64,000 nt of DNA from Diplocloster agilis (GTDB taxonomy: Bacteria; Bacillota; Clostridia; Lachnospirales; Lachnospiraceae). Made by a program: the position numbers and the translations under genes. Below the pieces are notes generated by a model. It ran no database searches and was not told the origin of the DNA. It was given only the letters and a program-made list of their open reading frames with translations. The stretch's first letter is position 1. Every line of letters begins with the position of its first letter. The stretch lies in assembly GCF_019042275.1 (NCBI RefSeq), contig NZ_JAHQCW010000009.1:1-64000 (forward strand), written 5' to 3'. Of the stretch, positions 18,736 to 27,628 are shown piece by piece.

Positions 18736-18764
18736 ATTCTATAGCAGAGGGCGGGTTTATGCAA
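18736..18764 (-). promoter_or_regulatory. Putative promoter of the GH13 gene
   Basis: Minus strand TTGCAT, 17-bp spacer, TAGAAT, about 47 bp before the start codon. Plausible sigma-A promoter. Confidence 0.5.
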
Positions 18765-18793
18765 ACTTATTATTTTAATGGACGGGAATGGAC

Positions 18794-19090
18794 GGGAAGA
18801 GAGCCTGGGGGCGGGGACAGCCGCTGTGGGAACGCCGGGGCATACTTGCCTTGTGCGGGAATCGCTTCGGACGGGCATAAGCGGATCTAGTTTCGAAGGG
18901 GTCAGAACCCCTTATTCGCGAACCCGGGGCAAACTCGCCAAAAAGCGGCTCAAACAGTGCCCCGGGTCCGCAGGGTTCTGATCCCTTCTCCACAAGATCC
19001 GCTAATGCCCGCCCTCAAGCGTTTCCCGCACAAGGCAAGTATGCCCCGGCGTTCCCACAGCGGCTGTCCCCGCCCCCAGGCTCTCTTCCC
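18794..19090. repeat. Giant palindromic element, family 2
   Basis: Imperfect palindrome of about 297 bp. Outer arms start GGGAAGAGAGCCTGGGGGCG and end with its near-perfect complement. The arms continue through a block beginning GGCATACTTGCCTTGTGCGG and its partner at 19022-19045. Inner stems pair GGGGTCAGAACCC with GGGTTCTGATCCC and CCCGGGGCA with TGCCCCGGG. The centre contains CGCCAAAAAGCGG. The core does not match family 1. GC-rich, in the divergent gap between the GH13 gene and an AT-rich membrane-protein gene. Frames read across it on both strands are artefacts of the symmetry. Confidence 0.85.
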
Positions 19091-19339
19091 TGCTTTAATT
19101 CTCGCTATTTTTCTATGTTCTAAGTATTTTATGGACATTCGGCTAAGTTACTAAAGTTGTTCGGTCCTGATTCTGTTCAATTGACTTTATATAACCGAAA
19201 GACTACAATTATTCAGAAAGCTCTTCCCTGTTTATTGATTGGATTTATACCGTTAGGATCGCTCAGACTTTTACTAATCATTAAGTATTTATAGTTATTG
19301 TTTTACCTTTTTAATTTGGAAGTATGAGGGGGGCGTCTA

Positions 19340-19900
19340 TTGAAATATTTCATTCGGGGTAAAAAATCTGTTGTTATTTTCTTGATCGGTTTTGTTGTTT
19401 TTAACTATCTTTGTTGTTTCCTACAATATTATGTAAGTTTTTCAGGTATGATACATGTTAGCAGTTCGGTTTTGGAAGGCTTGAATTTTATCTACTTTTT
19501 TATCTTTATCATATTTCTTTATTGTAACTTCATAATATTAAAACTTTCTATAGCATCAGGTAATAAAAGCATCTATTTTGTTTTTATCTATTGGCTTCTT
19601 GCATTGATTCACCAAATTTCAATTCCTCTCAATGCTTTGGTTTCGAGTTTTCATTGGTTTTCTACTAATCTGCTATTTTTATATAAAGATATTACAGTAT
19701 TCATATCAACTCTCTCAGTATTTATAAACTATTCATGGGAGTTGTTTAGCATTCCTGTAGTAGTTAATATAAATTTATTTGCTTTTATAGATAGACCTTA
19801 TGCAGATTATCTTTTAAGGATTTTTATCAATATATTTTTTATTGGCTACTCTGGTTATTATTCGGTCAAATTTTTTAAAAAGAAACGGAATATAAAATAG
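19340..19900 (+). CDS. Unknown multi-pass membrane protein (paralogue 1)
   Basis: 186-aa protein not recognised as any known family. About four hydrophobic helices (residues 10-30, 46-70, 77-100, 160-178) and a basic C terminus VKFFKKKRNIK. Start TTG 19340 follows GAGGGGGG. It shares blocks with the next gene: SIYFxxIYWL, LSVFIN and a C-terminal SxYxSVK, so the two are tandem paralogues. Base composition is far more AT-rich than all neighbours, and the pair is bracketed by two giant palindromes. These signs point to horizontal acquisition. No function can be assigned. Confidence 0.7.
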   Translation: MKYFIRGKKSVVIFLIGFVVFNYLCCFLQYYVSFSGMIHVSSSVLEGLNFIYFFIFIIFLYCNFIILKLSIASGNKSIYFVFIYWLLALIHQISIPLNALVSSFHWFSTNLLFLYKDITVFISTLSVFINYSWELFSIPVVVNINLFAFIDRPYADYLLRIFINIFFIGYSGYYSVKFFKKKRNIK

Positions 19901-19932
19901 CGATACCTGGATTGAAAATACAGAGGTGTAGA

Positions 19933-20451
19933 ATGAAAAATAGAAAAATCGCTGCGCTGTTCGTCCTATTTGTGATATTTAATATAATAATAAGATTTTA
20001 TAATTACGATTCCGATATAGTGGATAATTACAAAAAAGTTGTCGGTATACTGATATTTATCGTATTTATAGTATGGAATATTGTTATCTTATACAGTTCG
20101 GTCAAATCTCAAAACTTCAGTATTTATTTTATTCCTATATACTGGCTCATAACGATTTTGGCGCAGTTTGAAAAATATGTCAGACATGCAATATATCCCA
20201 TGGATCCCTCATTTGTTGAATTTACCATCAAGAGAATATATCGGTTAATTTTAGAACTCTCTGTCTTCATTAACAGTGCTGGCAAAGCGTTACATCTTAC
20301 GAAAGAAATTAAAATAACTTTCTTTCGTGAGACCCTTGTCCTTCCATTAGATTTATTAATAAGATGTCTGATTTTTGGTGCTTTCTTCGTGTGTTCCGCC
20401 TACTTTTCCGTTAAAAGATATTTGAATAAAAAACATAAAATGTCTGATTGA
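19933..20451 (+). CDS. Unknown multi-pass membrane protein (paralogue 2)
   Basis: 172-aa protein, 32 bp behind paralogue 1 and similar to it (SIYFIPIYWL, LSVFIN, DLLIRCLIFGAFF, SAYFSVKRYLNKKHK). Three to four hydrophobic helices. ATG 19933 has GAGGTG four bases upstream; an upstream TTG at 19912 lacks a site. AT-rich like its partner. It ends 36 bp before the nested palindrome of family 1. Unknown function; membrane location is the only safe inference. Confidence 0.7.
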   Translation: MKNRKIAALFVLFVIFNIIIRFYNYDSDIVDNYKKVVGILIFIVFIVWNIVILYSSVKSQNFSIYFIPIYWLITILAQFEKYVRHAIYPMDPSFVEFTIKRIYRLILELSVFINSAGKALHLTKEIKITFFRETLVLPLDLLIRCLIFGAFFVCSAYFSVKRYLNKKHKMSD

Positions 20452-20486
20452 TTTATTTAAGTAGAATCCCAGCTTTTACCAAAGTA

Positions 20487-21212
20487 GGGAAGGCCTCTGG
20501 GGGCCGGGATGAGATGTTCCTGTTTGGGGAGGCGGGACGGTCGCCAGTCCTCCGGCGTGCTAAGGGCTGGATGCTGACTGCTGCTTAGTGAAATCCAGGC
20601 CGCAGATTCAGGAACCGGGCCACTGAACCGGGGGCTGTGGCACTCACTTAGCGCTTTTTCCGGGGGCTTCGGATGTCCGCTGCTTAGGGCTTGGAACCGT
20701 GGGCGCTATTCGGGGACGCTCCGGGCGGCCGGGTTCTTTTGTATCTCCCTGGGGGCGCATAGGGCGGCTGTGAATACGCTTAGTGAAATCGTAAAGCCGG
20801 GTTCAGGATGCACGGCGGACTTCACGTCCGACGGGCAAGAGCCTCTGAACCGGGAACACATCACGTGTTCCTGGTGAATAGGCTCGGTTCCTGAACCCGG
20901 CTTTTCGATTTCACTTAGCGTATTCCAGCGCTAGCCCTCCGCGCTCCCAGGGAGATACAAAAGAACCCGGCCACCCGGAGCGTCCCCGGATAGCGCCCGC
21001 GGTTCCAAGCCCTAAGCAGCGGACATCCGAAGCCCCCGGGAAGAGCGCTAAGTGCGTGCCACAGTCCTTGGTGAATTGGCCCGGTTCCTGAATCTGCGGC
21101 CTGGATTTCACTTAGCAGCAGCCAGCATCCAACCCTTAGTCCGCCGGAGGACTGGCGACCGTCCCGCCTCCCCAGACAGGAGCATCTCATCCCGGCCCTC
21201 AGAGGCCTTCCC
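20487..21212. repeat. Giant palindromic element, family 1, copy B (nested, 726 bp)
   Basis: Outer arms start GGGAAGGCCTCTGGGGGCCG and close with the complement at 21212. The inner 20650-21050 portion is a complete family 1 element with core 20793-20904. Outside it, sequences at about 20577-20648 and 21048-21121 again match the core flanks (CTTAGTGAAATC, TTCAGGAACCGGGCC; GGTGAATTGG, CGGTTCCTGAA, TTTCACTTAGC). The inner element therefore sits where the outer element's apical loop should be (between CTGTGGCAC and GTGCCACAG). Arms are GC-rich and without coding signs. It lies between the membrane paralogues and ftsH, two convergent transcription units. Confidence 0.85.
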
Positions 21213-21249
21213 GGCCCATTGTCCCTAAAAGTACATTATCCCTAAAAGT

Positions 21250-21277
21250 AAAGAAGCCAGCTGGCGCTGGCTTCTTT
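21250..21277. terminator. Terminator-like hairpin between element B and ftsH
   Basis: Perfect stem AAAGAAGCCAGC/GCTGGCTTCTTT with a 4-nt loop. On the minus strand it is followed by ACTTTTAGGG. Could end transcription from either side. Confidence 0.55.
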
Positions 21278-21425
21278 GGAGAAGGTATTTCTTTCTTATG
21301 GGGTGTAGCAAAAACTATATAATGTATTGGGGGGGGTTTTTACGATATTTATTATAGCATTGGGGGGCGGATAAGTGTGCACAAACTTTACAAAAATGGA
21401 TATGTTTTTTTGTGAGAAATTAACA

Positions 21426-21456
21426 GAGGACTTTCGTCATTCTGACGAAAGTCCTC
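21426..21456. terminator. Terminator hairpin behind ftsH
   Basis: Perfect 14-bp stem GAGGACTTTCGTCA/TGACGAAAGTCCTC with a 3-nt loop, 16 bp behind the ftsH stop. The T-run is better on the plus strand (GTTTTATT), so it may be bidirectional. Confidence 0.65.
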
Positions 21457-21472
21457 GTTTTATTGCACAGAA

Positions 21473-23290
21473 TCAGGCCTCGGGCTGGAATAAAGCTTCG
21501 AATTCATCGCGGTTGATTTTTTCCTTTTCTAACAGGAGATCCGCACAGCGGTGCAGAACTTCTTCATGCTCTTTGATGATCGCTTTGGCCTTCGCGTAGC
21601 ACTCATCGATGATCCGTTTTACTTCGTTGTCGATCTTCTGGGCTACGGACTCTCCGTAGGCTCTGGTATGCGCCAGATCACGGCCGATGAACACTTCGTC
21701 TTCATCGTTGTCGTAGCTGATCAGGCCTACGGCTTCCGACATGCCGTACTTAGTCACCATCGATTTGGCGATACCGGTGGCCTGCTTGATATCCTGCGAG
21801 GCTCCGGTGGTGATATCGTCAAAGATTAACTCCTCTGCCACCCGGCCGCCCAGATCTACGATGATATCCTGGAGCATGCGGCCTTTTGTATTGAACATCT
21901 CATCGCTCTCCGGAAGAGGCATGGTGTAACCGGCGGCGCCCATTCCTGTGGGAATGATGGACACGGTGTAGACCGGGCCCACATCGGGCAGAACGTGGAA
22001 CAGAATCGCATGGCCCGCTTCATGGTAGGCGGTGATGCGTTTTTCTTTTTCTGTGATGACACGGCTCTTCTTCTCCGCTCCGATTCCGACCTTGACAAAC
22101 GCACGGCGGATGTCCTGTTGGATAATATAATCCCGCTCTTCCCGGGCTGCGAAGATGGCCGCCTCGTTCAGGAGGTTTTCCAGATCCGCGCCGGTGAATC
22201 CGGCTGTTGTCTGGGCTATCTGTTTTAAATCGATATCATCGCCCAGGGGTTTGCCCTTGGCGTGTACTTTCAGTATTTCTTCCCGGCCTTTTACGTCGGG
22301 ACGGCCGACTCCCACCTTACGGTCGAAACGTCCGGGGCGTAAGATCGCAGGATCCAGGATATCCACACGGTTGGTGGCAGACATTACGATGATTCCCTCA
22401 TTGACGCCGAAACCGTCCATCTCTACCAGAAGCTGGTTCAATGTCTGCTCTCTCTCGTCGTGGCCGCCGCCCATACCGGTGCCGCGTCGTCTGGCTACCG
22501 CGTCGATTTCATCGATGAAAATGATACAGGGGGCATTTTTCTTGGCTTCCTCGAACAGATCGCGGACACGGGACGCGCCCACGCCTACGAACATCTCCAC
22601 AAAGTCCGAACCGGAAATGCTGAAAAACGGAACTCCCGCCTCCCCCGCCACCGCTTTGGCCAGCAGCGTCTTACCGGTTCCGGGAGGGCCCACCAGCAGA
22701 ACTCCCTTGGGAATCCTGGCCCCTACCTGTATATATTTCTTCGGAGCTTTCAGGAAATCCACGATCTCCTTTAACTCCTCTTTTTCTTCATCCAGACCGG
22801 CTACGTTCTTAAACGTAACCCGCACGTTGGAATCATTGGCCATCTTGGCACGGCTCTTGCCGAAGTTCATCATCTTCGTTCCGCCGCCCCCGCCTGCCTG
22901 CCGGTTCATCATCATAAACAGGAAGATGACCAGTCCTGCGGTTACCAGGATCGGCAGCCCGATGGTTAAAAATTTGTTGTCCCTGGCCACATCCGTGAGA
23001 ATCGGGTCGATGCCGTTGTCCCGCAGAAGCACTTCCGTCTCGTTGACATCCGACACGAAAAGGGTCTTTACTTCGTTGGAATCCAGATACAGCTCCACCT
23101 TACCGGTAGGGACTTCCTGATTCTGCTGGATTCTGGCATTTGTAACCTTGCCTTCCTTCAGGTCTGTGACCATCTGCTTATAGGTATAGTCATCCGTACT
23201 GCGCATATTCTGGTTCAGCATCATAAAGATGAACAGTACCGCCACCAGGATCAGCAGATAGAATCCCATACCCCTTGATTGTTTATTCAA
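21473..23290 (-). CDS. ftsH: ATP-dependent zinc metalloprotease FtsH
   Basis: 605-aa membrane-anchored AAA+ protease that degrades unassembled membrane proteins and regulators. Two helices (residues 8-26 and about 107-128) enclose the extracytosolic domain. AAA motifs: Walker A GPPGTGKT, Walker [11 protein letters not shown], second region of homology [19 protein letters not shown], pore FVG. The zinc site is HEAGH near residue 424, with a downstream acidic ligand in the usual region. Start is TTG 23290 with AAAGGAG upstream. Last gene of the tilS-hpt-ftsH unit, an order widespread in Firmicutes. Confidence 0.97.
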   Translation of the reverse strand: MNKQSRGMGFYLLILVAVLFIFMMLNQNMRSTDDYTYKQMVTDLKEGKVTNARIQQNQEVPTGKVELYLDSNEVKTLFVSDVNETEVLLRDNGIDPILTDVARDNKFLTIGLPILVTAGLVIFLFMMMNRQAGGGGGTKMMNFGKSRAKMANDSNVRVTFKNVAGLDEEKEELKEIVDFLKAPKKYIQVGARIPKGVLLVGPPGTGKTLLAKAVAGEAGVPFFSISGSDFVEMFVGVGASRVRDLFEEAKKNAPCIIFIDEIDAVARRRGTGMGGGHDEREQTLNQLLVEMDGFGVNEGIIVMSATNRVDILDPAILRPGRFDRKVGVGRPDVKGREEILKVHAKGKPLGDDIDLKQIAQTTAGFTGADLENLLNEAAIFAAREERDYIIQQDIRRAFVKVGIGAEKKSRVITEKEKRITAYHEAGHAILFHVLPDVGPVYTVSIIPTGMGAAGYTMPLPESDEMFNTKGRMLQDIIVDLGGRVAEELIFDDITTGASQDIKQATGIAKSMVTKYGMSEAVGLISYDNDEDEVFIGRDLAHTRAYGESVAQKIDNEVKRIIDECYAKAKAIIKEHEEVLHRCADLLLEKEKINRDEFEALFQPEA

Positions 23291-23305
23291 GCGTCAAATC
23301 TCCTT

Positions 23306-23827
23306 TCACTGCTCAATTACTCCAATATAGGGGAGATTTCTATATTTCTGAGCGTAGTCCAGGCCGTAGCCCACGACAAATTTATCTGGAATATTGAAAC
23401 CTACATAATCCACCTTCACATCCACTACTCTGCGCTCCGGTTTATCCAGAAGGGTACAAAGCCTAAGGCTCGCCGGGTTACGCTTCTTAAGGATCTCCAT
23501 CAGATAGTGAAGAGTCCGTCCGGAATCAATAATATCTTCTACAATAATCACATGCTTTCCTTCCAGCAGTTCATCCAGATCCTTCACGATCTTTACAACG
23601 CCGCTGGAGCTGGTATCGTCTCCGTAGCTGGAGACATCCATAAAGTCCAGAGATACGGGTACGGTGATTCTCTTGGCCAACTCGCACATAAAGAATACGC
23701 CGCCCTTTAAAATACAGATCAGGTGTACATCCTTACCTTCATAGTCCTTGCTGATCTGCATACCGATTTGTTTGATCTTGTCATCAACTTCCTGCTCCGT
23801 CAATAACACACTTATTTTATCCGCCAT
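23306..23827 (-). CDS. hpt: Hypoxanthine phosphoribosyltransferase
   Basis: 173-aa purine salvage enzyme making IMP or GMP from hypoxanthine or guanine and PRPP. The PRPP loop is VIIVEDIIDSGRTL (residues about 92-105). CILKGGVFFM and the C-terminal DKFVVGYGLDYAQKYRNLPYIG are family-typical. It starts 1 bp behind the tilS stop and ends 15 bp before ftsH, so the three genes form one operon. Confidence 0.96.
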   Translation of the reverse strand: MADKISVLLTEQEVDDKIKQIGMQISKDYEGKDVHLICILKGGVFFMCELAKRITVPVSLDFMDVSSYGDDTSSSGVVKIVKDLDELLEGKHVIIVEDIIDSGRTLHYLMEILKKRNPASLRLCTLLDKPERRVVDVKVDYVGFNIPDKFVVGYGLDYAQKYRNLPYIGVIEQ

Positions 23828-23828
23828 C

Positions 23829-25334
23829 TCAATTCTCCTTTTCTACCTGTACTTCTAAGATTCTTTTTGTATCTTTGGTGATCTTATACCACTCGCTGAT
23901 ACGATACCCGATAATCCATATAATATGATCTGCATCCGCCAGAAGCGGGATGTTATCCCTGCTCTCCCTGGGGATCTTGCGGTCAATAAAATAGGATTTC
24001 AGTTTCTGGTGATCCCCCCCGGAATTAACGACCATGTAATCCCCCGTCTGCCTGGTCCGGATCCGGACACCATTTTTTATTTTATCATAATCAAACCATT
24101 TCGTATAGTTCTTTTCCGGAAAAGCTTCGGAATTCTCACATTTCCTGACCTTAAACAAAAAGCGGTATCCCGGCAATTCCAAAATTCCGCCCTCCTCCGG
24201 CTCCACCTTAACTCCGCCCGGTACCCGATAATCAAATTCCGCCGAAATCCTGTCTCGATTCCGGGAAATATCCTTTCTATCAGAATGAGCAGCCCCTGCG
24301 TCCTCCGGCCCTGCATCCTCCGGCCCGGATACGGAACAAGACATGCTCCGGAACAAATGGATGTGATCGTAACCGCGCCTGCCGATGATCCCGTAAGGAA
24401 GATGCGCTTCCTTTCCCACCCCCGCTAAGGTGAGCTGATCCAGCATCTCAATATGTCTGGCCGTGATGTCCTTCATCTGCCCTGCCAGCAGCTCCGTTCC
24501 CCGGCGCAGAAGAAGGCGGCGGATCACTGGCTTTTCCCCAGACATGGCCGAGACGTCCAGACTCACCGTCAGAGGCCCCTGTCCCTTCGGCTCCTGTATC
24601 CTGGCACAGGTTTTAAATCGCTCACCGGCGTAGGACTCCAGGAAATCCTCTGCTTCTTTTATCTGGCCGGCAGCCTTTACGATATGCTCCACTGCCTTGG
24701 TATTGATTTCACGCTCCGCATAAGGCAGTATATTCAGGCGGACCTTGTTCCGTACATACTCCTCCGTAAGGTTCGTCGCGTCCGTGCGGTAGGTGATCCC
24801 GCGATCCCACAGATACCGCTCGATCTCCTGCCTGGTTACGCACAGCAGAGGGCGGATGATCTTCCCTCTTACCGCCGGGATTCCGGCCAGTCCCTTAAGC
24901 CCGCTTCCCCGGAACAGATTCAGCAGTACGGTCTCCGCATCATCATCCATATGATGCGCCACTGCTATTTTATTCGCATGATACTCCCGGCATGCCTCTT
25001 CAAACGCCTGATAGCGCAGTTCCCTTCCGGCTTCCTCCACGGACTGCTTTCTTTCCCTGGCGATCTCAGCCACACGGTAACAGTATTTCCGAAAAGGGAT
25101 ATCATATTCCTGACAGAGCCGCTGTACATATCTCGCGTCCTCCTTGGCATCCTCGCCGCGGATGCCGTGCTCCACATGAACTGCCGCCAGCGTCAGCGGA
25201 ATCTCCCTGCGGATTTCCATCAGCGTAAAAAGCAGGCATACGGAGTCCGCTCCTCCAGATACGCCTACAATTACCCTGTCATTGGCCTTCAGCATGTCAT
25301 TTTCCGTGATAAATTTCAAAATTTTTTGAATCAT
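23829..25334 (-). CDS. tilS: tRNA(Ile)-lysidine synthetase TilS
   Basis: 501-aa enzyme that converts C34 of the AUA-reading tRNA-Ile to lysidine. N-type ATP-pyrophosphatase loop VGVSGGADSVCLLF (residues 22-35), then HVEHGIRGEDAKEDARYV and AHHMDDDAETVLLNLFRGSGLKGLAG. The C-terminal substrate-binding region ends TRQTGDYMVV...KKLKSYFIDRKIPRESRDNIPLL type sequence. A proline/alanine-poor insert near residue 345 (GPEDAGPEDAG) is a small local duplication. SD AAGGAG lies 9 nt before ATG. Confidence 0.95.
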   Translation of the reverse strand: MIQKILKFITENDMLKANDRVIVGVSGGADSVCLLFTLMEIRREIPLTLAAVHVEHGIRGEDAKEDARYVQRLCQEYDIPFRKYCYRVAEIARERKQSVEEAGRELRYQAFEEACREYHANKIAVAHHMDDDAETVLLNLFRGSGLKGLAGIPAVRGKIIRPLLCVTRQEIERYLWDRGITYRTDATNLTEEYVRNKVRLNILPYAEREINTKAVEHIVKAAGQIKEAEDFLESYAGERFKTCARIQEPKGQGPLTVSLDVSAMSGEKPVIRRLLLRRGTELLAGQMKDITARHIEMLDQLTLAGVGKEAHLPYGIIGRRGYDHIHLFRSMSCSVSGPEDAGPEDAGAAHSDRKDISRNRDRISAEFDYRVPGGVKVEPEEGGILELPGYRFLFKVRKCENSEAFPEKNYTKWFDYDKIKNGVRIRTRQTGDYMVVNSGGDHQKLKSYFIDRKIPRESRDNIPLLADADHIIWIIGYRISEWYKITKDTKRILEVQVEKEN

Positions 25335-25360
25335 GTCCCGAAGCTCCTTCTCATCCTTTA

Positions 25361-25389
25361 AATATATAGAGTTCCGGCAGAAAATGCAA
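25361..25389 (-). promoter_or_regulatory. Putative promoter of tilS-hpt-ftsH
   Basis: Minus strand TTGCAT, 17-bp spacer, TATATT, ending 27 bp before the tilS start and just behind the spoIIE stop. Confidence 0.6.
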
Positions 25390-25415
25390 GCTGGCTTTTC
25401 CTTTTTCCCTCCTCT

Positions 25416-27260
25416 TTATTTTTTCCAGATTCCGATGGCCAGAACCGTCATATCGTCTCTGGCCTTATTGTCATTATATTCCTTTGCACGCTCCAGAATG
25501 CGTCTGGACAGCTCTTTTGGATTATTTGTATCCGCTTCCATGATAATCTCCCGGATCAGCGTATCCTGCTCCTCGATGGGCAGAGCGTCCAGCACGCCGT
25601 CGGTGACCATAATGACAAAGTCCCCGTCATACAATTTTTTATTCGTCGAATCAAAATCCAGCTGATGGAAAACTCCCATGGGAAGGCTGGTGGAGGTGAT
25701 GGCCTCCACCCAGTGGTCCCGCTTAATAAAGGTTGTGGAGGCTCCGACCTTCAGGAACTCGCACACCCCGCTATATAAGTCAAATGCGCTGATATCGACC
25801 GTGGAGAAGGTCTGTGCATCGGTCCTTATGACCAGCGCAGAATTAATTAATTTAATGGCTGTCTCTTTACAAAACCCAGCCTCCAAAAACTGCTCCAGCA
25901 GTTCGATCACCTGCTCGCTCTCCTGGCAGGCGGGGATACCCGATCCCATACCGTCGGACAGACTGACCACCAGCTGTCCGTTCTCTGTCTGAGTAAATGC
26001 GAAATTATCTCCGGAGATCTTTTCGTCTTCTCTCGTGGACCTGGCCACCCCGTACAGCACTTTGAAATTTGTATCCTCCACAAACTGAGTCGTCCCATAT
26101 TCCTGCCCTACGAAATTCCGGCTGTCCCTGGCCGGCACCATGGGCTTCTTTATCACTTTGGATAGCGCATTTGCGATCTCTTTGGTCGAGATACATTTTC
26201 CCCGCTGTTCTTTCATGGTCAGGTACACCTCCTGCCGTTTTTCCCTGTTCTCCAGCATGGAGACGGAAGAAACCGACACTCTCATACTTCTCAACTTTTT
26301 TCGGATCATATCCTCTAAGTCTTCATTTTGCTGTTCCCCTTCTTTCATATCATCCGCGACCGTGACCATGATCTGGGCCACCTCGCTTAGCTGCGCCGCT
26401 ACGGCCTCTCTGTTTTCCATCAATTTATTATTCCAGAGCAGGTTCTGCCTGGCTCTCTTAAATATATCCACGGTCTCTGACAGGAACCGCTTGCTGTGGA
26501 TACAACGGTGGGAAAACTGCTGCTCTATGCCCGGGCTTAGGCGTTCCCCATTTTGTTCGATATCCGTAAAGATTTCGTATGTAAGCTTGTACGTATCCAG
26601 AAAATCATTTTTCCAGCATTTCTGCTTCCGCTCGCAGTTCTGGCAGATCCGGTCCGCGATCTCATCAAACATCCGTCCCACGTCCTGCTCCGATAAGGTC
26701 TCCTGGTAGCTGGGCATCTGGGAAACTGTGCTGGCCAGATTCTGAAAGGACTCTGCCAGGCCCTTCATCCGCTCCCGCACCGGATTATACTCTTCCACGA
26801 TCTTTTCTTTCTTTCGAAAGGAAAACCACAAAAACTTTCCGATCATACCATCAAAGATAACCGTCAGCGCGAACACAAGGACTCCCTCGCAAATGCCCCG
26901 AATCAGATCGTTGACTGGCCGTACCATCAATAAATAATCGGTAAATTCCATTGCAGCGATCCCGGCCCCGGCGAAAAAACCCACTGCCCACTTTCCGACC
27001 CGTTCTCCTCCATTTTCCAGAAGGTTGGTCAGTACCACGACAATCACCATGCAAAGTCCATACTTTGCCACCTGCAGCAGCGTCCCCTGGGTAGCAATTC
27101 CTATCAATACCGCCGGGAAAATCAGGGCCCGGTACGCGTTCTCCAAATACACCGCCGAGAACCAGGCCAGTCCCACTGGGAAATACCCCATCACCGCCAA
27201 TCCTCCCGCGCCAAATCCTGCCACCTGCAAAGCCAACTTCCTCCAAGATACTCTTTTCAT
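25416..27260 (-). CDS. spoIIE: Stage II sporulation protein E (PP2C phosphatase)
   Basis: 614-aa sporulation phosphatase that dephosphorylates SpoIIAA to activate sigma-F in the forespore. Residues 1-140 carry about five or six membrane helices, fewer than the roughly ten of the Bacillus protein. The middle region includes a CQNCERKQKCW cysteine cluster. The PP2C domain has GDNFAFTQ, VVSLSDGMGSGIPA, VTDGVLDALP and NKARDDMTVLAIGIW. GGGGAGG lies ahead of ATG 27260. Its likely promoter lies 336 bp upstream with Spo0A-type spacing. Confidence 0.95.
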   Translation of the reverse strand: MKRVSWRKLALQVAGFGAGGLAVMGYFPVGLAWFSAVYLENAYRALIFPAVLIGIATQGTLLQVAKYGLCMVIVVVLTNLLENGGERVGKWAVGFFAGAGIAAMEFTDYLLMVRPVNDLIRGICEGVLVFALTVIFDGMIGKFLWFSFRKKEKIVEEYNPVRERMKGLAESFQNLASTVSQMPSYQETLSEQDVGRMFDEIADRICQNCERKQKCWKNDFLDTYKLTYEIFTDIEQNGERLSPGIEQQFSHRCIHSKRFLSETVDIFKRARQNLLWNNKLMENREAVAAQLSEVAQIMVTVADDMKEGEQQNEDLEDMIRKKLRSMRVSVSSVSMLENREKRQEVYLTMKEQRGKCISTKEIANALSKVIKKPMVPARDSRNFVGQEYGTTQFVEDTNFKVLYGVARSTREDEKISGDNFAFTQTENGQLVVSLSDGMGSGIPACQESEQVIELLEQFLEAGFCKETAIKLINSALVIRTDAQTFSTVDISAFDLYSGVCEFLKVGASTTFIKRDHWVEAITSTSLPMGVFHQLDFDSTNKKLYDGDFVIMVTDGVLDALPIEEQDTLIREIIMEADTNNPKELSRRILERAKEYNDNKARDDMTVLAIGIWKK

Positions 27261-27343
27261 GACGATCAGCCTCCCCTTTCACTCTTCAATGATTATGTTC
27301 ATTTCCTGCGCCATGCCCCGCCCGCCTTCAGACAATTTACCGA

Positions 27344-27402
27344 TTTGGGACATGTACATTCTGGTTTGGACATGTCCCATTCTGATTTGGACATGTCCCT
27401 AA
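27344..27402. repeat. Three tandem GGACATGTCC units (solo element termini)
   Basis: Three roughly 20-bp units, each with TTTGGGACATGT or TTTGGACATGTCCC, in the spoIIE leader. The same palindromic motif forms the outermost ends of family 1 elements D and E (AAAGGGGACATGTCC). It looks like remnants or landing sites of that family. Confidence 0.6.
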
Positions 27403-27595
27403 ATCACTATATGTAGTTGTCCGCAGTTCCACGTTTTCTTGTACCGCTTCCTTGTCGTGTACGCAATGCGTTGTGCTTCTTTTTTATGCACCGATTGTTT
27501 TACGCGGTATCTATGATTGGCGTCCTGCGTGCTTTTTTTGTTACCGGCGCAGAAGCCACCGTCATCCCTACGGCGTTCTGTGCTGATACTGCGGT

Positions 27596-27628
27596 ATTAT
27601 AGAGGCTTGGATTTAAAATCTTTGTCAA
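27596..27628 (-). promoter_or_regulatory. Putative Spo0A-dependent spoIIE promoter
   Basis: Minus strand TTGACA (27623-27628) and TATAAT (27596-27601) with a 21-bp spacer. Perfect hexamers with 21-bp spacing are the hallmark of the Spo0A-activated spoIIE/spoIIG promoters of Bacillus. Near 0A boxes occur at 27621-27627 (overlapping -35), 27651-27662 and 27679-27685, each one mismatch or so from TGNCGAA. The transcript would have a 5' leader of roughly 330 nt. The rest of the 647-bp gap shows no convincing gene. Confidence 0.6.

Noticed and set aside
17616-18890. 424-aa frame antisense to the GH13 gene
   Set aside because: It lies opposite a gene with all GH13 catalytic motifs, and its composition is that of a shadow frame.
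20793-20904. Core of the palindromes as a group II intron, riboswitch or rRNA fragment
   Set aside because: No domain V-like hairpin, reverse transcriptase, known aptamer pattern or rRNA sequence was seen; the copies also occur behind genes rather than in leaders.
21300-21372. G-runs (GGGGGGGG and GGGGGG) behind ftsH as a structured element
   Set aside because: They are simple tracts near terminator hairpins; no pairing partner or repeat was found in the window.
27344-27402. Possible short CRISPR array
   Set aside because: Only three direct units with no distinct spacers and no cas genes; the units match ends of the palindromic elements.
27417-27602. 61-aa plus-strand frame in the spoIIE upstream gap
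   Set aside because: No ribosome binding site and cysteine/phenylalanine-rich composition; it overlaps the predicted spoIIE promoter and leader on the other strand.
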